64,000 bases of DNA, from assembly GCF_000282195.1 (NCBI RefSeq), contig NZ_AKJT01000025.1:1-64000 (forward strand). Reading direction: 5' to 3'. This DNA comes from Pseudomonas sp. GM18 (GTDB taxonomy: Bacteria > Pseudomonadota > Gammaproteobacteria > Pseudomonadales > Pseudomonadaceae). Both the position numbers and the translations under genes were made by a program. Shown here piece by piece: positions 1 to 7,749 of this stretch. Under the pieces are notes generated by a model, which saw only the letters and a program-made list of their open reading frames with translations, did not search any database and was not told the origin of the DNA. Every line of letters starts with the position of its first letter. Positions within the stretch are counted from its first letter, which is position 1.

Positions 1-120
1 TCAAGCCGGCACCACGGCCGACGTGGGCGCTGCTCAAGCCGGCACCACGGCCGACATGGGTGCTACTCAAGCCTGCACCAAGGCCGACATGGTCGCTGCT
101 CAAGCCTGCGCCACGGCCGT
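1..120. repeat. 33-bp tandem repeats inside the Gly-rich gene
   Basis: Units begin at 1, 34, 67 and 100 with the core tcaagccggcaccacggccg on the plus strand. The first two are near-identical, the third and fourth diverged. Each encodes 11 residues. The array probably continues left of the window. Confidence 0.85.
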
Positions 121-352
121 TGCTGCTGACGCCGCCAGAATGGCCGTTGCCGCCGATGCCACCATGACCACCGCCGTTACCGCCGCCATTGCCACCACCG
201 TTACCGTTACCGCCACCGCCGCCACCGCCATTACCACCATCCTTCGCGTAGGCGGAGCTCATGATGGACAGTTCAGCGGGCAATAACGGGGCGGCTGCAA
301 GCATCATCACGCAGGACATGACAGCAACAAAACTCTTGTTTTTTAATAGCAT
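1..352 (-). CDS. Gly-rich repetitive exported protein (partial, C-terminus outside window)
   Basis: The minus-strand frame opens with ATG at 352-350 and stays open to the window edge, so at least 117 residues are encoded. The N-terminus looks like a signal peptide: a charged start (MLLKNKS), a hydrophobic stretch (VAVMSCVMMLAAAPLL) and an Ala-rich exit ending SSAYA before KDGG. It is followed by a tract of Gly, Asn and His, then by 11-residue repeats with the pattern GLSSxHVGRGA. I recognise no enzyme family; a surface or secreted structural role is inference. It belongs to the chromosome, outside the prophage, and is read in the same direction as the CigR-like gene to its right. Confidence 0.7.
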   Translation of the reverse strand, partial: MLLKNKSFVAVMSCVMMLAAAPLLPAELSIMSSAYAKDGGNGGGGGGGNGNGGGNGGGNGGGHGGIGGNGHSGGVSSNGRGAGLSSDHVGLGAGLSSTHVGRGAGLSSAHVGRGAGL

Positions 353-530
353 GGTGGGGTTCCGTGGAGGTTGATATTGCACGGAATAATTGACCGTCTC
401 CCCCCCACACAGTTCAAAGGCTGGCGACCAGCGGGCAGGCAATGTGCAGTGATCGAACCTGCACACTGCTTCCCGTGATGTTGCTGGTCGTTATGCTGCA
501 AGGGCGCAATTGAAATTTATCGCCCTCACA

Positions 531-998
531 TCAATCGAACGCACCATTGAGCACCTCGTAGATGATCCCGGTAGCGATGGCCACCAAAATCAAGTCAGTG
601 CCAGCCTGCTGCCACTCATAGCCATCGTAGTGGGGAAGCTGGCCGAGCAATCGGCCATCGAGTTTTTTGGCGATCCCCGGCGGCAGAGGTTTACCGCGTG
701 CGAGGTTTTTCTGAATACCGGGTGGCAAGGCGGGTCCGGGGCTCCAGTAGTCACGATAACCACCCACGATGCCAAGGACGCTACCGTGGTTGATGCTCGG
801 GCCGTGACTCCAATCGTCCCCCCCTGAACCTTTCCCCTTGTTGCCATGACCGGAGTTGCCATGGTCCTGATTGTATTGTGGATTACCCTTGCCTCCTCCC
901 TGGCCTTTCCCGTTTCCCGGGTCGGCCAATGCAGTCACTGAACCGGACACCAGGGCAAGACACGTCATAGCGGCGATCAACGAGCGAGATCTAAACAT
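531..998 (-). CDS. CigR-like / RcnB-related exported protein
   Basis: This 155-residue protein starts with a clear signal peptide (about residues 1-25, cleaved after TALA). A low-complexity Gly/Asn/His/Lys segment follows (about 26-70), then a conserved C-terminal part with PPGIQKNLARGKPLPPGIAKKL, a GYEWQQAGTDLILVA segment and a terminal hydrophobic stretch (IATGIIYEVL). That order matches the anti-virulence regulator CigR family (inner-membrane/periplasmic, named from Salmonella). The role in Pseudomonas is not established, so the name is by family resemblance only. It is the last intact chromosomal gene before the prophage. Confidence 0.75.
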   Translation of the reverse strand: MFRSRSLIAAMTCLALVSGSVTALADPGNGKGQGGGKGNPQYNQDHGNSGHGNKGKGSGGDDWSHGPSINHGSVLGIVGGYRDYWSPGPALPPGIQKNLARGKPLPPGIAKKLDGRLLGQLPHYDGYEWQQAGTDLILVAIATGIIYEVLNGAFD

Positions 999-1068
999 AT
1001 CCGTTCTCTCAGAAAGGGGATGTCCCCTGCAAATGTAGACGGCTATGGCGGTATTAGTTCAGAAACTG

Positions 1069-1105
1069 TGTTTACCGGGGGAGGCGCCGAATGGGGTTTT
1101 GCAAA
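1069..1105 (+). pseudogene. Possible relic of an integrase 3' end beside attL
   Basis: The stretch ggcgccgaat (1084-1093) followed at once by ggggttttgcaaaag resembles the last codons and 3' flank of the resident integrase gene (49578-49616), with about 14 bases around the stop codon missing. It lies outside attL, in the correct orientation for an earlier element that used the same tRNA. It is short, so chance or shared attachment-site architecture cannot be excluded. Confidence 0.35.
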
Positions 1106-1127
1106 AGCCTGGTAAATCGCGGACAAC

Positions 1128-1155
1128 AAAAAAGGGCCCACCTTTCGGTGAGCCC
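1128..1155 (-). terminator. Displaced original terminator of the tRNA-Val gene
   Basis: Read on the minus strand, a 9-bp stem (1134-1142 with 1147-1155, GAAA loop) is followed by a run of T. It sits just outside attL, directly downstream of the tRNA 3' fragment. This suggests it is the native tRNA-Val terminator separated from the gene by prophage insertion. Confidence 0.75.
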
Positions 1156-1159
1156 TTCA

Positions 1160-1235
1160 AGACCGCCCAGCAGAGCGGATTTTGTTTGGTAGGCGCGATT
1201 GGACTCGAACCAACGACCCCCACCATGTCAAGGTG
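1160..1235. repeat. attL: attL: left 76-bp prophage attachment repeat
   Basis: It is identical over 76 bp to 49680-49755. It contains the 3' part of tRNA-Val(GAC), through the anticodon loop and CCA end, plus 27 bp of downstream sequence. The sequences diverge on both sides, so these are the prophage boundaries. Confidence 0.95.
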
Positions 1236-1396
1236 ACCACGAAACCAATGCAAGCAATTGATCTATAAAGGAAAATAGGCGAATTGAAGGATGTAAAAAA
1301 CCGCCACATCACCCTATAAGAATCAATAACTTAGCGTTGTATATTCCTACAGTGGCTCACCCTTCCCCCCGGCGTCCTGCCGACCGAACACAATCC
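1236..1396. other. Phage attachment arm, no gene seen
   Basis: This AT-richer stretch lies between attL and the end of the spanin gene. Apart from the IHF-like sites I see no ORF with coding character. Confidence 0.5.
1321..1333 (+). promoter_or_regulatory. IHF-type site in the attL phage arm
   Basis: aatcaataactta fits the IHF consensus WATCAANNNNTTR at every position. A second, inverted match with one mismatch lies at 1251-1263. Lambda-type integrases need IHF bends in the attachment arms, and this is the phage arm of attL about 85 bp from the core. Binding is inferred. Confidence 0.6.
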
Positions 1397-1906
1397 CTAT
1401 TTCGCAATACCGTCATACGCCTGCTCGCAGGTCACTCCCCGGGCTCGGGCTTGGTCAGCAACTTCAGCCAGGTCGCCCGCTCGCTGATCAGCGCGCTTGA
1501 GCACGTCGGCAAGCACCATTGCGGCGCGGGTAGCTGCCTGGCTTGCGGCGGCAGTGCAGGAATTGCCGCTGGCTTGACTGGCTGCGAGTCGAGCGGCAAT
1601 GGCGTCGACTGCCCCGCGCAGGCTGTCAGCAGAAGCGCGAGCAGCGGCAGCATCAGCAGTTGCTTGGTCAATGATCTGTTGGCCATTTTGAATCGCCTTA
1701 TTGATGGAGAGTTGACGGGCTTGCTCTTTGGCGCGCTCGGTTGCCTCGTTGGCGGCCTTCGCGGTGGCGTCTCGGGTGTCGCGGTCACTCCACTTCACCT
1801 GCCATTCGGCATCCTTCACCGATAGGCCATGGTGATAGACGCCAAACAGCGCCCCAGCTATCAGCGCCAGCGCGCCGATCGCCCTCCATGGAATTGTTAT
1901 TGGCAT
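1397..1906 (-). CDS. Rz: Phage inner-membrane spanin (Rz-like, DUF2514 type)
   Basis: This 169-residue protein has an N-terminal membrane anchor (about residues 8-24, AIGALALIAGALFGVYH), then a long Ala/Gln/Glu-rich alpha-helical periplasmic part (DTRDATAKAANEATERAKEQ...). That is the i-spanin plan: it bridges to an outer-membrane lipoprotein and fuses the envelopes at lysis. I chose ATG 1906 because GGGAGG lies about eight bases upstream; an upstream ATG at 1921 lacks this. It is the last gene of the late operon, overlaps the preceding gene by 10 bp and carries the o-spanin gene in another frame. Confidence 0.85.
   Translation of the reverse strand: MPITIPWRAIGALALIAGALFGVYHHGLSVKDAEWQVKWSDRDTRDATAKAANEATERAKEQARQLSINKAIQNGQQIIDQATADAAAARASADSLRGAVDAIAARLAASQASGNSCTAAASQAATRAAMVLADVLKRADQRAGDLAEVADQARARGVTCEQAYDGIAK
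1432..1686 (-). CDS. Rz1: Phage outer-membrane spanin lipoprotein (Rz1-like), nested in Rz
   Basis: An 84-residue frame lies entirely within the Rz gene. It starts MANRSLTKQLLMLPLLALLL and continues to a lipobox TAC (Cys about residue 23), followed by a Pro-rich mature part (PLPLDSQPVKPAAIPALPPQ). Lipoprotein signal plus proline-rich body plus complete embedding is the Rz1 signature. It would be lipidated, sent to the outer membrane and pair with Rz. A longer frame upstream to 1788 exists, but the signal peptide fixes the start at ATG 1686. Confidence 0.88.
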   Translation of the reverse strand: MANRSLTKQLLMLPLLALLLTACAGQSTPLPLDSQPVKPAAIPALPPQARQLPAPQWCLPTCSSALISERATWLKLLTKPEPGE

Positions 1907-2214
1907 TGCTCGTCCTCCCAATCAGGTAGATTCACGGTCTGCCCGGCCAGCGCATGAGTGCAGTCACTGAGGTACTGGATGCGTCCATCGGTAACGAACG
2001 AATGACAGACCCTGTCCCCGTCAGACCACGGATAGCGAACCAGAACAGAGGGCGTGAACGTTGGGTTTTCCAAATTACCGTTCCAACCCCAGCGCGGTTC
2101 TGGGCCGGGGCCATGCATGATCCGGTGCACCATCTCGCAGCCTGGGCACTCAAACCACAGACTCCCTTCCTCAGTCGTGGCCAGTACCCGAGACAGTCTG
2201 CGAAAGGCCGTCAT
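1897..2214 (-). CDS. DUF6527-type phage protein
   Basis: This 105-residue protein has FECPGCEMVHRI near residue 22 (a CxxC-x2-H metal-site candidate), then WGWNGNLENPTFTPSVL, CHSFV and DCTHALAGQTVNLPD. The order resembles the small DUF6527 family often found between endolysin and spanin genes. A zinc site is inferred from the Cys/His pattern; function is unknown. It overlaps the lysin gene by 4 bp (ATGA) and Rz by 10 bp, so it is translated with the lysis genes. Confidence 0.7.
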   Translation of the reverse strand: MTAFRRLSRVLATTEEGSLWFECPGCEMVHRIMHGPGPEPRWGWNGNLENPTFTPSVLVRYPWSDGDRVCHSFVTDGRIQYLSDCTHALAGQTVNLPDWEDEQCQ

Positions 2215-2762
2215 GCCAGCACCTTCAGCGCGGTTTCGTAGAAGGCCAGACGTTCATCCAGCCCGTTCAGCCCGCCATTGATGCGTCGGGTAACCAGTTC
2301 GAAATCCCCGGCATCGGCCGGCTCGTTGATGTTTCGCGAGTTCCAGTACCACGCCGCCGACTTGCATGCCCACTCGGCCTGCTCGAGCAGCTCCGGCGTC
2401 CGCAGCAGCCGGTCATCCCCAAACAGCGCCTTGCTGCACGCCAGGTAGTTGTCGTGCCCGGTGATCTGGATCAGGCCTCGGCCGCGGTACTTCTGCCCGT
2501 CACCGTCAGCCTCAGGTGTATTGCCCAGCCGCTTGGCCAGTGTCCCGGTGTCGTACTTGCTCAGGTACTGGTCACCGCCGAGCTCCCGCACGTAGCGGAA
2601 CTGCCCGGACTCATGCCCAACCTGGGCGATGAACGCCGCCATGCGCAGCCGGGTGTTGATCTGGTAGCGATCCATCGCCAAATTCAACGCAGACGCAAAA
2701 ACGCCGGCTTGTTTGCCGGCGCTCGGAAGGATCTGCAGCAGCTGCTGCTGGGTGATGGGCAT
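2211..2762 (-). CDS. Endolysin, glycoside hydrolase family 19 (chitinase-like)
   Basis: This 183-residue protein contains AAFIAQVGHESGQF (catalytic Glu region of GH19, about residue 46), the second motif YRGRGLIQITGHDNY, and LVTRRINGGLNGLDER near the C-terminus. These match phage and prophage GH19 muralytic enzymes that cut the peptidoglycan glycan backbone. No signal peptide or membrane arrest is visible, so export needs a holin. The start at ATG 2762 has GGAG at good spacing; an upstream frame to 2795 runs through a terminator hairpin and is rejected. The holins lie about 25 kb upstream at the head of the late operon. Confidence 0.9.
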   Translation of the reverse strand: MPITQQQLLQILPSAGKQAGVFASALNLAMDRYQINTRLRMAAFIAQVGHESGQFRYVRELGGDQYLSKYDTGTLAKRLGNTPEADGDGQKYRGRGLIQITGHDNYLACSKALFGDDRLLRTPELLEQAEWACKSAAWYWNSRNINEPADAGDFELVTRRINGGLNGLDERLAFYETALKVLA

Positions 2763-2779
2763 TGCGATTCTCCAGGCGT

Positions 2780-2805
2780 AAAAAAGCCCGCACATGGCGG
2801 GCTTT
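2780..2805 (-). terminator. Terminator hairpin immediately before the lysin ribosome site
   Basis: A 6-bp GC stem (2786-2791 with 2797-2802, 5-base loop) is flanked by A and T runs. It ends the membrane-protein gene transcript and lies only about 20 bp before the lysin start. Late antitermination would be needed for read-through. Confidence 0.75.
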
Positions 2806-2820
2806 CGGCGGTTTGATTAT

Positions 2821-4872
2821 TTAGGGTGAGACGGCTGAGCTCGGCTCAAGAAGCATCATGGTGCCAAGCGGATTCCTTGAGATGACCGGATATTTTGCCA
2901 TCAGCGCTGAATCATTAACGTCGATGAAGGTTATTGAACCTTCCGTGACGCCAAGGTAGATGCACTCCAGTGGCGAAGTCAGCGCAGACCTAACCAGCTT
3001 GTCGAGATCACGCTGTAGCAGAGTTTCCGCGATACCTGGGCCATTCAGCGGTGAGGCAATATTTAGCTCTGCTGAATAGATTGCTTGGCGTTGCGAAAGA
3101 ATTAAGCAGGCTCTCCCGCGGTATGTTTCGCGCATGAAGCGCAATTCATCCGCGACCACTGGATCCCTTGCAACGTCAAGCGTTGACATGTTGCGTATCG
3201 CGTCTTTCGCCATGTCCTTGCTTGAAGCTATAAATGTTATTGCGCCCAAAGACACAAAAAACAGAAAAGGAATGGCGAGAGATGCTGAGGCCATATTGAC
3301 GGAACGATTCCGCACCGCTCTCAACACCAAGTCCGTCATTACCCCGCCGATTAAGATCGCAGGCCATGAGACCAGGATCAGACAGTTAACATGGGACCTG
3401 CCCTGGTAGTAGACGAACAAACCAAGTCCCATAATTGCGCTACAAAGAAGCACATCGTAAACGCTGTTCTTTGGGTCTCGCTGCCATCCTGATAGGGCCG
3501 CAATAGCTCCGGCGGCATAAATCACAAGGACGGCTTGCCATGGGTCTAGCGAGACAGGCATCGGGATCATTCCGAACCCCGTCATGTAGAAAATCTTCTG
3601 TGCAGCAAAGGCTTCGCTGAGATCGAGCGGAATGCCAGCCTTTATGCGTAGAGCAAAAAAACATGCAGCTATCGTAGAGATGGCAATCGAGCCAAATAGC
3701 GCGGCAGAGCCAACCCCGTGAAACGCAGGCCTCTTCGTTATAAGTGGCTTAACAAGAATGGTTGCCCCAATCGATATCAGCGCCGGTATGCCTGTATCAA
3801 TGTTCCAGAACACCGCGAAGCCAGAAACGACGCCAAGTCCGCAAAACAGCATTTTGCTTTGTTTTGACGAATATAAAGAGAACAACAGCAATGCAATCGC
3901 TGGCCAGAAAAATCTAATTGGAAAGTATTGGATATAGATATCCTGAACACTCCCATTAAGATACATAAACAAGCTCATCGGGATTGAAACTACCAAGAAA
4001 ATCAAAATCGACAGCAGCGGGTTATGCACATGCCTACGCAGCAATATGCCGATAAATACGAGTCCAGCCGCATGAAGACCCGCAAAAAACACAGTCATAG
4101 AAAAAACAGACAAACCAATTGCTTTAAATACTGGAGCGATAATTTCAGGAAAAAAACCATATTGCGAAGGTAGGTCGGCGATAATTGTTCGTCCATGCAC
4201 GACCTGATTCAGCGCATAAAGTGCCGCGTCGACGTGGACCGACCAAGATTGCGAAAGAGTAACTGAGTTGATAGAGCTAACACGATAAGACAGTATTTGG
4301 AGTGCTATAGCAATCAGGGCAATTGACCACCAAACCACTAATGATATGCGCTTAACAGAACCTTCATATGTTTGACTATGATACGCTACAGCCAAAGAAA
4401 CCATAGCCCCACACATAACGATAATTGATTTATTGCTCTTCGCCCAGACTGTAGGGAAAAACAACAGCTCTACAAAATCTGATGATACAAAAGGCAATAT
4501 AAATAATGATGCTACTAGTATTGACTGCCAGTGGATTGACGGTTTTTTTTGCGCGCTATGAGTTCGCCTCCCGCTTGAAGTAGCAAGCCCTGATAGCCAA
4601 AAATAAGCAACCAGCGCAGCCGGAGATAATGCAGCTAAAGTCAAAAAGATGGCTCTTTCTACAGGTTCAGGTGCTACATTGTAAGGAACCCCAGCCCGGG
4701 AGTGAACGAGAATCTGGTCTGCGGGCGTAGACACTATTTCATGCGATACAAAAAACCAAATGACTATAGCTGAAACAGCAACGCAAACGAAAAAACAAAA
4801 AAGTACAACTATTCCTTTTGATATAGCATCTTCTTTTTCAGCAGTGCCGATCTCTTTCATTAACGCTGTCAA
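2821..4872 (-). CDS. Large polytopic membrane protein; candidate lysogenic-conversion glycosyltransferase
   Basis: This 683-residue protein has about a dozen hydrophobic segments, from residue 20 (IVVLFCFFVCVAVSAIVIWF) to about 560. A soluble C-terminal domain of about 130 residues follows. An acidic/aromatic loop after the fourth or fifth helix (SWSVHVDAALYALNQVVHG) recalls GT-C type glycosyltransferases and phage serotype-conversion (Gtr-like) proteins, but I see no decisive motif. The gene is clearly more AT-rich than its neighbours, is flanked by hairpins and lies between tail-fibre and lysis genes, a classic moron position. Modification of the host O-antigen or another surface glycan is inference. 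Confidence 0.6.
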   Translation of the reverse strand: MTALMKEIGTAEKEDAISKGIVVLFCFFVCVAVSAIVIWFFVSHEIVSTPADQILVHSRAGVPYNVAPEPVERAIFLTLAALSPAALVAYFWLSGLATSSGRRTHSAQKKPSIHWQSILVASLFILPFVSSDFVELLFFPTVWAKSNKSIIVMCGAMVSLAVAYHSQTYEGSVKRISLVVWWSIALIAIALQILSYRVSSINSVTLSQSWSVHVDAALYALNQVVHGRTIIADLPSQYGFFPEIIAPVFKAIGLSVFSMTVFFAGLHAAGLVFIGILLRRHVHNPLLSILIFLVVSIPMSLFMYLNGSVQDIYIQYFPIRFFWPAIALLLFSLYSSKQSKMLFCGLGVVSGFAVFWNIDTGIPALISIGATILVKPLITKRPAFHGVGSAALFGSIAISTIAACFFALRIKAGIPLDLSEAFAAQKIFYMTGFGMIPMPVSLDPWQAVLVIYAAGAIAALSGWQRDPKNSVYDVLLCSAIMGLGLFVYYQGRSHVNCLILVSWPAILIGGVMTDLVLRAVRNRSVNMASASLAIPFLFFVSLGAITFIASSKDMAKDAIRNMSTLDVARDPVVADELRFMRETYRGRACLILSQRQAIYSAELNIASPLNGPGIAETLLQRDLDKLVRSALTSPLECIYLGVTEGSITFIDVNDSALMAKYPVISRNPLGTMMLLEPSSAVSP

Positions 4873-5132
4873 TGTTGCGCTTCCATTTCGCGGCAGTTTT
4901 TGCCATGACTGATAAATTTCATTTAGTGACTATAAAATGACAGAGCAGTGCCACCACTAGGTGTTAGTGGTTTCATGCTATTGCCATTTACAATCACGCA
5001 CATAGCTTATGATGGCTGAATATCCTTGTGCCGCAAAGTAATTTCCCGAAATCACAATTTTTTCCATTGCGACTTCTCGACCGCTTATCGCCGAAAGCTT
5101 TCGCTTTCGGCGAGGCGTTTAGGGCGTGACAA
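4873..5132. promoter_or_regulatory. AT-rich moron leader with two inverted repeats
   Basis: This 260-bp gap is upstream of the membrane-protein gene. It has an inverted repeat ccacta-ggtgt-tagtgg near 4952-4970 and a perfect 10-bp stem at 5089-5112. A moron-specific promoter is likely by analogy, with TATAGT on the minus strand near 4928-4933 as a -10 candidate. I could not fix a convincing -35. Confidence 0.35.
5089..5112 (-). terminator. Strong hairpin after the tail fibre assembly gene
   Basis: A perfect 10-bp stem cgccgaaagc/gctttcggcg has a 4-base loop and lies about 20 bp past the stop codon. There is no U-tract, so it may be a transcript-end stabiliser rather than an intrinsic terminator. 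Confidence 0.5.
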
Positions 5133-5438
5133 TCATTCAGGCCATGGGTACAGCGCCTGAATCGCTGCCGATCGAGCCGCGCCGGCAGCACGAGCCACTT
5201 CCACATTTTCGAGCGTGCCGCCCATCGCCTGTATGCGTGCAGCCTCGGCAAAGTACCGGTCGGAGCCGGTGATCGGGTCGGCATAAGCGCGCAGGCGGGA
5301 ATCCTCAACCTGTTCACGCGTCAGCGTTGGCGTGACGACTTCAGGAGTCTCAGCACTGTAATGCTCGCCCTCCATCACGTCGTCGGCGCTGTTCACTGAG
5401 CGCCAGGATTGACCGTCGTTTCTGATTGCGTATGCCAT
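5133..5438 (-). CDS. Putative tail fibre assembly / C-terminal fibre accessory protein
   Basis: This 101-residue protein starts MAYAIRNDGQSWRSV, a beginning shared by many tail-fibre-associated proteins downstream of fibre genes. Its second half is helical (TREQVEDSRLRAYADPITGSD, EAARIQAMGG) and resembles the C-terminal part of phage tail fibre assembly chaperones. The start ATG at 5438 shares a base with the fibre stop codon (TAATG), showing translational coupling. A chaperone role for fibre folding is inferred from position and size. Confidence 0.65.
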   Translation of the reverse strand: MAYAIRNDGQSWRSVNSADDVMEGEHYSAETPEVVTPTLTREQVEDSRLRAYADPITGSDRYFAEAARIQAMGGTLENVEVARAAGAARSAAIQALYPWPE

Positions 5439-7138
5439 TAGATGTTGTCCTCCCAACCCAAGCAGATAAGACTTTGTGGTGCGGCGCTGCTGGCCCAATA
5501 GATATTGGTTGACTCAAGAGCCATTTCTATGTAGGCCGAGTTCGGCGATGTTCCCGCGTTGGATACCACCATCGGAGGTGGAGGTGATGCATTGACGGCG
5601 CCATAAGCGTTATTCGGCGCAGCGATTAATGTCCCCGCCGTGGCCGATGTATTTGCGCCATAAAACTTGATTTTACTAGCCGTGGGCGGAACGTAGTTTG
5701 AAACGCCAACGGCGACCCATGTAGGCGTGCCAGTCGATCCAGCCACACCGTTCGCCATCAAGAGAAGTGCGGTCAGGTTAGACCCAGCCGCCACCTTGTA
5801 CTGCACGCTGCGACCGAGCTGGATAAACGAAAGTGGGTACTTATTCGCCGTGCCATCGGTACGAATCCAGCCAGCGCGAGCCTTGTGCGTATAACCGGAT
5901 GGCAGTGTTGGCGCAGTAGCACTCAACGACAGCAAGCTCGCGATAGTCGTGCCGTTCCAGATCAACCACACGCTGTACCAGGTGGATGCCGCAATCGCGC
6001 CGGAGTCCAGGCCGTTCGCCCCAGTTCCCGCAGCGCTAGCCGTAACACTGACGGCGCGCAGGGTCTGATATTGATTGGAAGCGTTCTCGACGATTATCTC
6101 ATCGGCTGCAATCGTTACCGAAGCGTTGGCTCCAGTCGCCGAAAGCGTCATATTTTTGAACGCGCCCTGAATGCTGGGGCCTGCCGCAATCAGTGTTTGA
6201 ACTTGGCCGAGTGGAACGGCGTGCTGGCTCTGTGCGGCGTTGGCGACTTGCTCCGCAGCACCAGTGCAGAACATCAGGATATATGAGCCAGACCCTACCG
6301 AGCCATTCCATTCCACCCAGGCATCACCGTTGGCAACCAATTCGCCGCCCTGAAGCGCAGCATGCGCACCGCCCACCAGCGGAACCACCCCGAGGCCGTC
6401 ATTGATCGTACATGCGCCACTGTTCGCAGTCTTGACCTTAAAGCGCAGAACCAATCCTTCACTGCGACCAGTGAGGGCGGGGGCGAAGCTGCAGACGTAG
6501 GTATTGGCCGTGCCCGTGTCGATGGCAAAACTGCCATACCCAGATTGGACTTGGCCGACCGTTGCCGCATGGTTTGAACCTGTTCCGGGGGAGATTTGAG
6601 CGGCCCCACCAAGCGACTCAAGAATAATCCACGCGCCATTACCACCGTTCACACCGGCTTGCACCAGGTACATTAATGTAGCCACACCAACTGGGAGCTC
6701 GCCGCCCTGCAACGGTTGCAAGCCAAGGCCGTAAACCGGCTTGGCCGCCAAACCATCCGGTGCGTATGTTGACGCTCCAGTATTGAGGTGCGCGATGCTG
6801 ATGCGCTGAATGTAGCCGGTTGCAGGCAACGCCCCGAGTGCCGGGGTATTTGTGGCTGTATAGGTATTAGTCGCTCCGGTATCTGCGACGATAGTAGCTT
6901 GCCGGCCTACAGCACGGATTGCGGTTGTCAGCTGGGTGAAACTCGACTTGGACGGTGTAACGCCAGCCGCGCTAAGCACGCCCAGGATTTCCATCATGAC
7001 CATATTCATGAATTCAGCGGGCAAGATGGTCGGAGCAACACCTGTAGCCGGGTTTCCGTCAGTGAAATAGCCAGGCGTTCCGGCGGGCGTGCTTGCCGGG
7101 ATGACCGCTGCCGCACTTGAGTTATCAATTTGATACAT
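5438..7138 (-). CDS. Tail fibre protein
   Basis: This 566-residue protein has an N-terminal baseplate-attachment-like region (MYQIDNSSAAAVIPASTPAGTPGYFTDGNP) typical of Pseudomonas phage fibres. Two related modules follow, each with an NTY motif, a LVLRFKVKTANSGACTIN-type strand and PLVGG/PLQGGEL loops. The distal half is rich in Ala, Gly, Ser and Thr with little helix, as in trimeric beta-structured fibres. It is expected to bind the host surface. It carries no trace of the DGR variable repeat, so host-range switching by that retroelement is not suggested here. Confidence 0.85.
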   Translation of the reverse strand: MYQIDNSSAAAVIPASTPAGTPGYFTDGNPATGVAPTILPAEFMNMVMMEILGVLSAAGVTPSKSSFTQLTTAIRAVGRQATIVADTGATNTYTATNTPALGALPATGYIQRISIAHLNTGASTYAPDGLAAKPVYGLGLQPLQGGELPVGVATLMYLVQAGVNGGNGAWIILESLGGAAQISPGTGSNHAATVGQVQSGYGSFAIDTGTANTYVCSFAPALTGRSEGLVLRFKVKTANSGACTINDGLGVVPLVGGAHAALQGGELVANGDAWVEWNGSVGSGSYILMFCTGAAEQVANAAQSQHAVPLGQVQTLIAAGPSIQGAFKNMTLSATGANASVTIAADEIIVENASNQYQTLRAVSVTASAAGTGANGLDSGAIAASTWYSVWLIWNGTTIASLLSLSATAPTLPSGYTHKARAGWIRTDGTANKYPLSFIQLGRSVQYKVAAGSNLTALLLMANGVAGSTGTPTWVAVGVSNYVPPTASKIKFYGANTSATAGTLIAAPNNAYGAVNASPPPPMVVSNAGTSPNSAYIEMALESTNIYWASSAAPQSLICLGWEDNI

Positions 7139-7146
7139 CTAGGGCC

Positions 7147-7743
7147 TCACGAATAATGGAATTGCAAAATGGTGTGTGCCGGTTTGGCTTCGGATAATTC
7201 GCACTCGAGTACGGAGTTGCCCCATGAGGACAAAGGGTCGCCCATAGCCGATTGGCCGGTTCGGAAGTAACTTATGGTGTTCAGCGGACTATTAATGGCC
7301 CAGGTGAAGAACCACTCTTCGCCGCCGAGCTGCTGACCGCAGGTGCTCTGGCCACATCGAAAAGGGGCGTATTGAGTGACGGTTACCGTGTACCCAAGAC
7401 CAAGCGCAAAGGCCTCAAAGAACTGGATGGACTGGCCACCCGTATTGGTAAAACGAGCAACGACCTGGTTGCGCCGCCCTTGAAAGGTCGGCGACACCCC
7501 GGCACAGGGGTCGGGCAGGCCCAAGGTCAACTCCCATTCACCGAGAAGATTCACCGCTGTGGATGGGAATGCATCGACCAGTAAACCCAGCGCGGAATCA
7601 CTGAGCCTCTGAAATGTGGGGGCGAAGCAGGACACCGCCTGCGCATGAACACTGCTGAGCTCTTTCGGCCAAACACGGCCACGCGGAAGTAGCCCAAGCA
7701 GCGCGGATGTGAAATCAGCGCTGGTGAACGAAGGCTTTGGCAT
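7147..7743 (-). CDS. Baseplate protein, YmfQ/DUF2313 family (Mu gp48-like)
   Basis: This 198-residue protein opens with a short helix and LLGLLPRGRVWPKE, then LLVDAFPSTAVNLLGEWELTLGLPD, the hallmark region of DUF2313. A Cys-rich central segment (FRCGQSTCGQQLGG) follows. Members lie between gp47 and the fibre in Mu-type tails and close the baseplate. It starts 6 bp after the gp47-like gene, as expected in this module. Confidence 0.88.
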   Translation of the reverse strand: MPKPSFTSADFTSALLGLLPRGRVWPKELSSVHAQAVSCFAPTFQRLSDSALGLLVDAFPSTAVNLLGEWELTLGLPDPCAGVSPTFQGRRNQVVARFTNTGGQSIQFFEAFALGLGYTVTVTQYAPFRCGQSTCGQQLGGEEWFFTWAINSPLNTISYFRTGQSAMGDPLSSWGNSVLECELSEAKPAHTILQFHYS

Positions 7744-7749
7744 AGGGGA

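Noticed and set aside
1..120. Possible CRISPR-like array
   Set aside because: The repeats are in-frame tandem coding units without unique spacers.
510..827. 105-residue plus-strand ORF
   Set aside because: Antisense to the CigR-like gene, which has a clear signal peptide and family motifs.
1187..1235. Second tRNA-Val gene at attL
   Set aside because: Only the 3' part from the anticodon region is present. It is a fragment within the attachment repeat.
5438..7138. Tail fibre as a DGR target
   Set aside because: The template-like segment and its GC-rich 3' tract are absent from the fibre gene.
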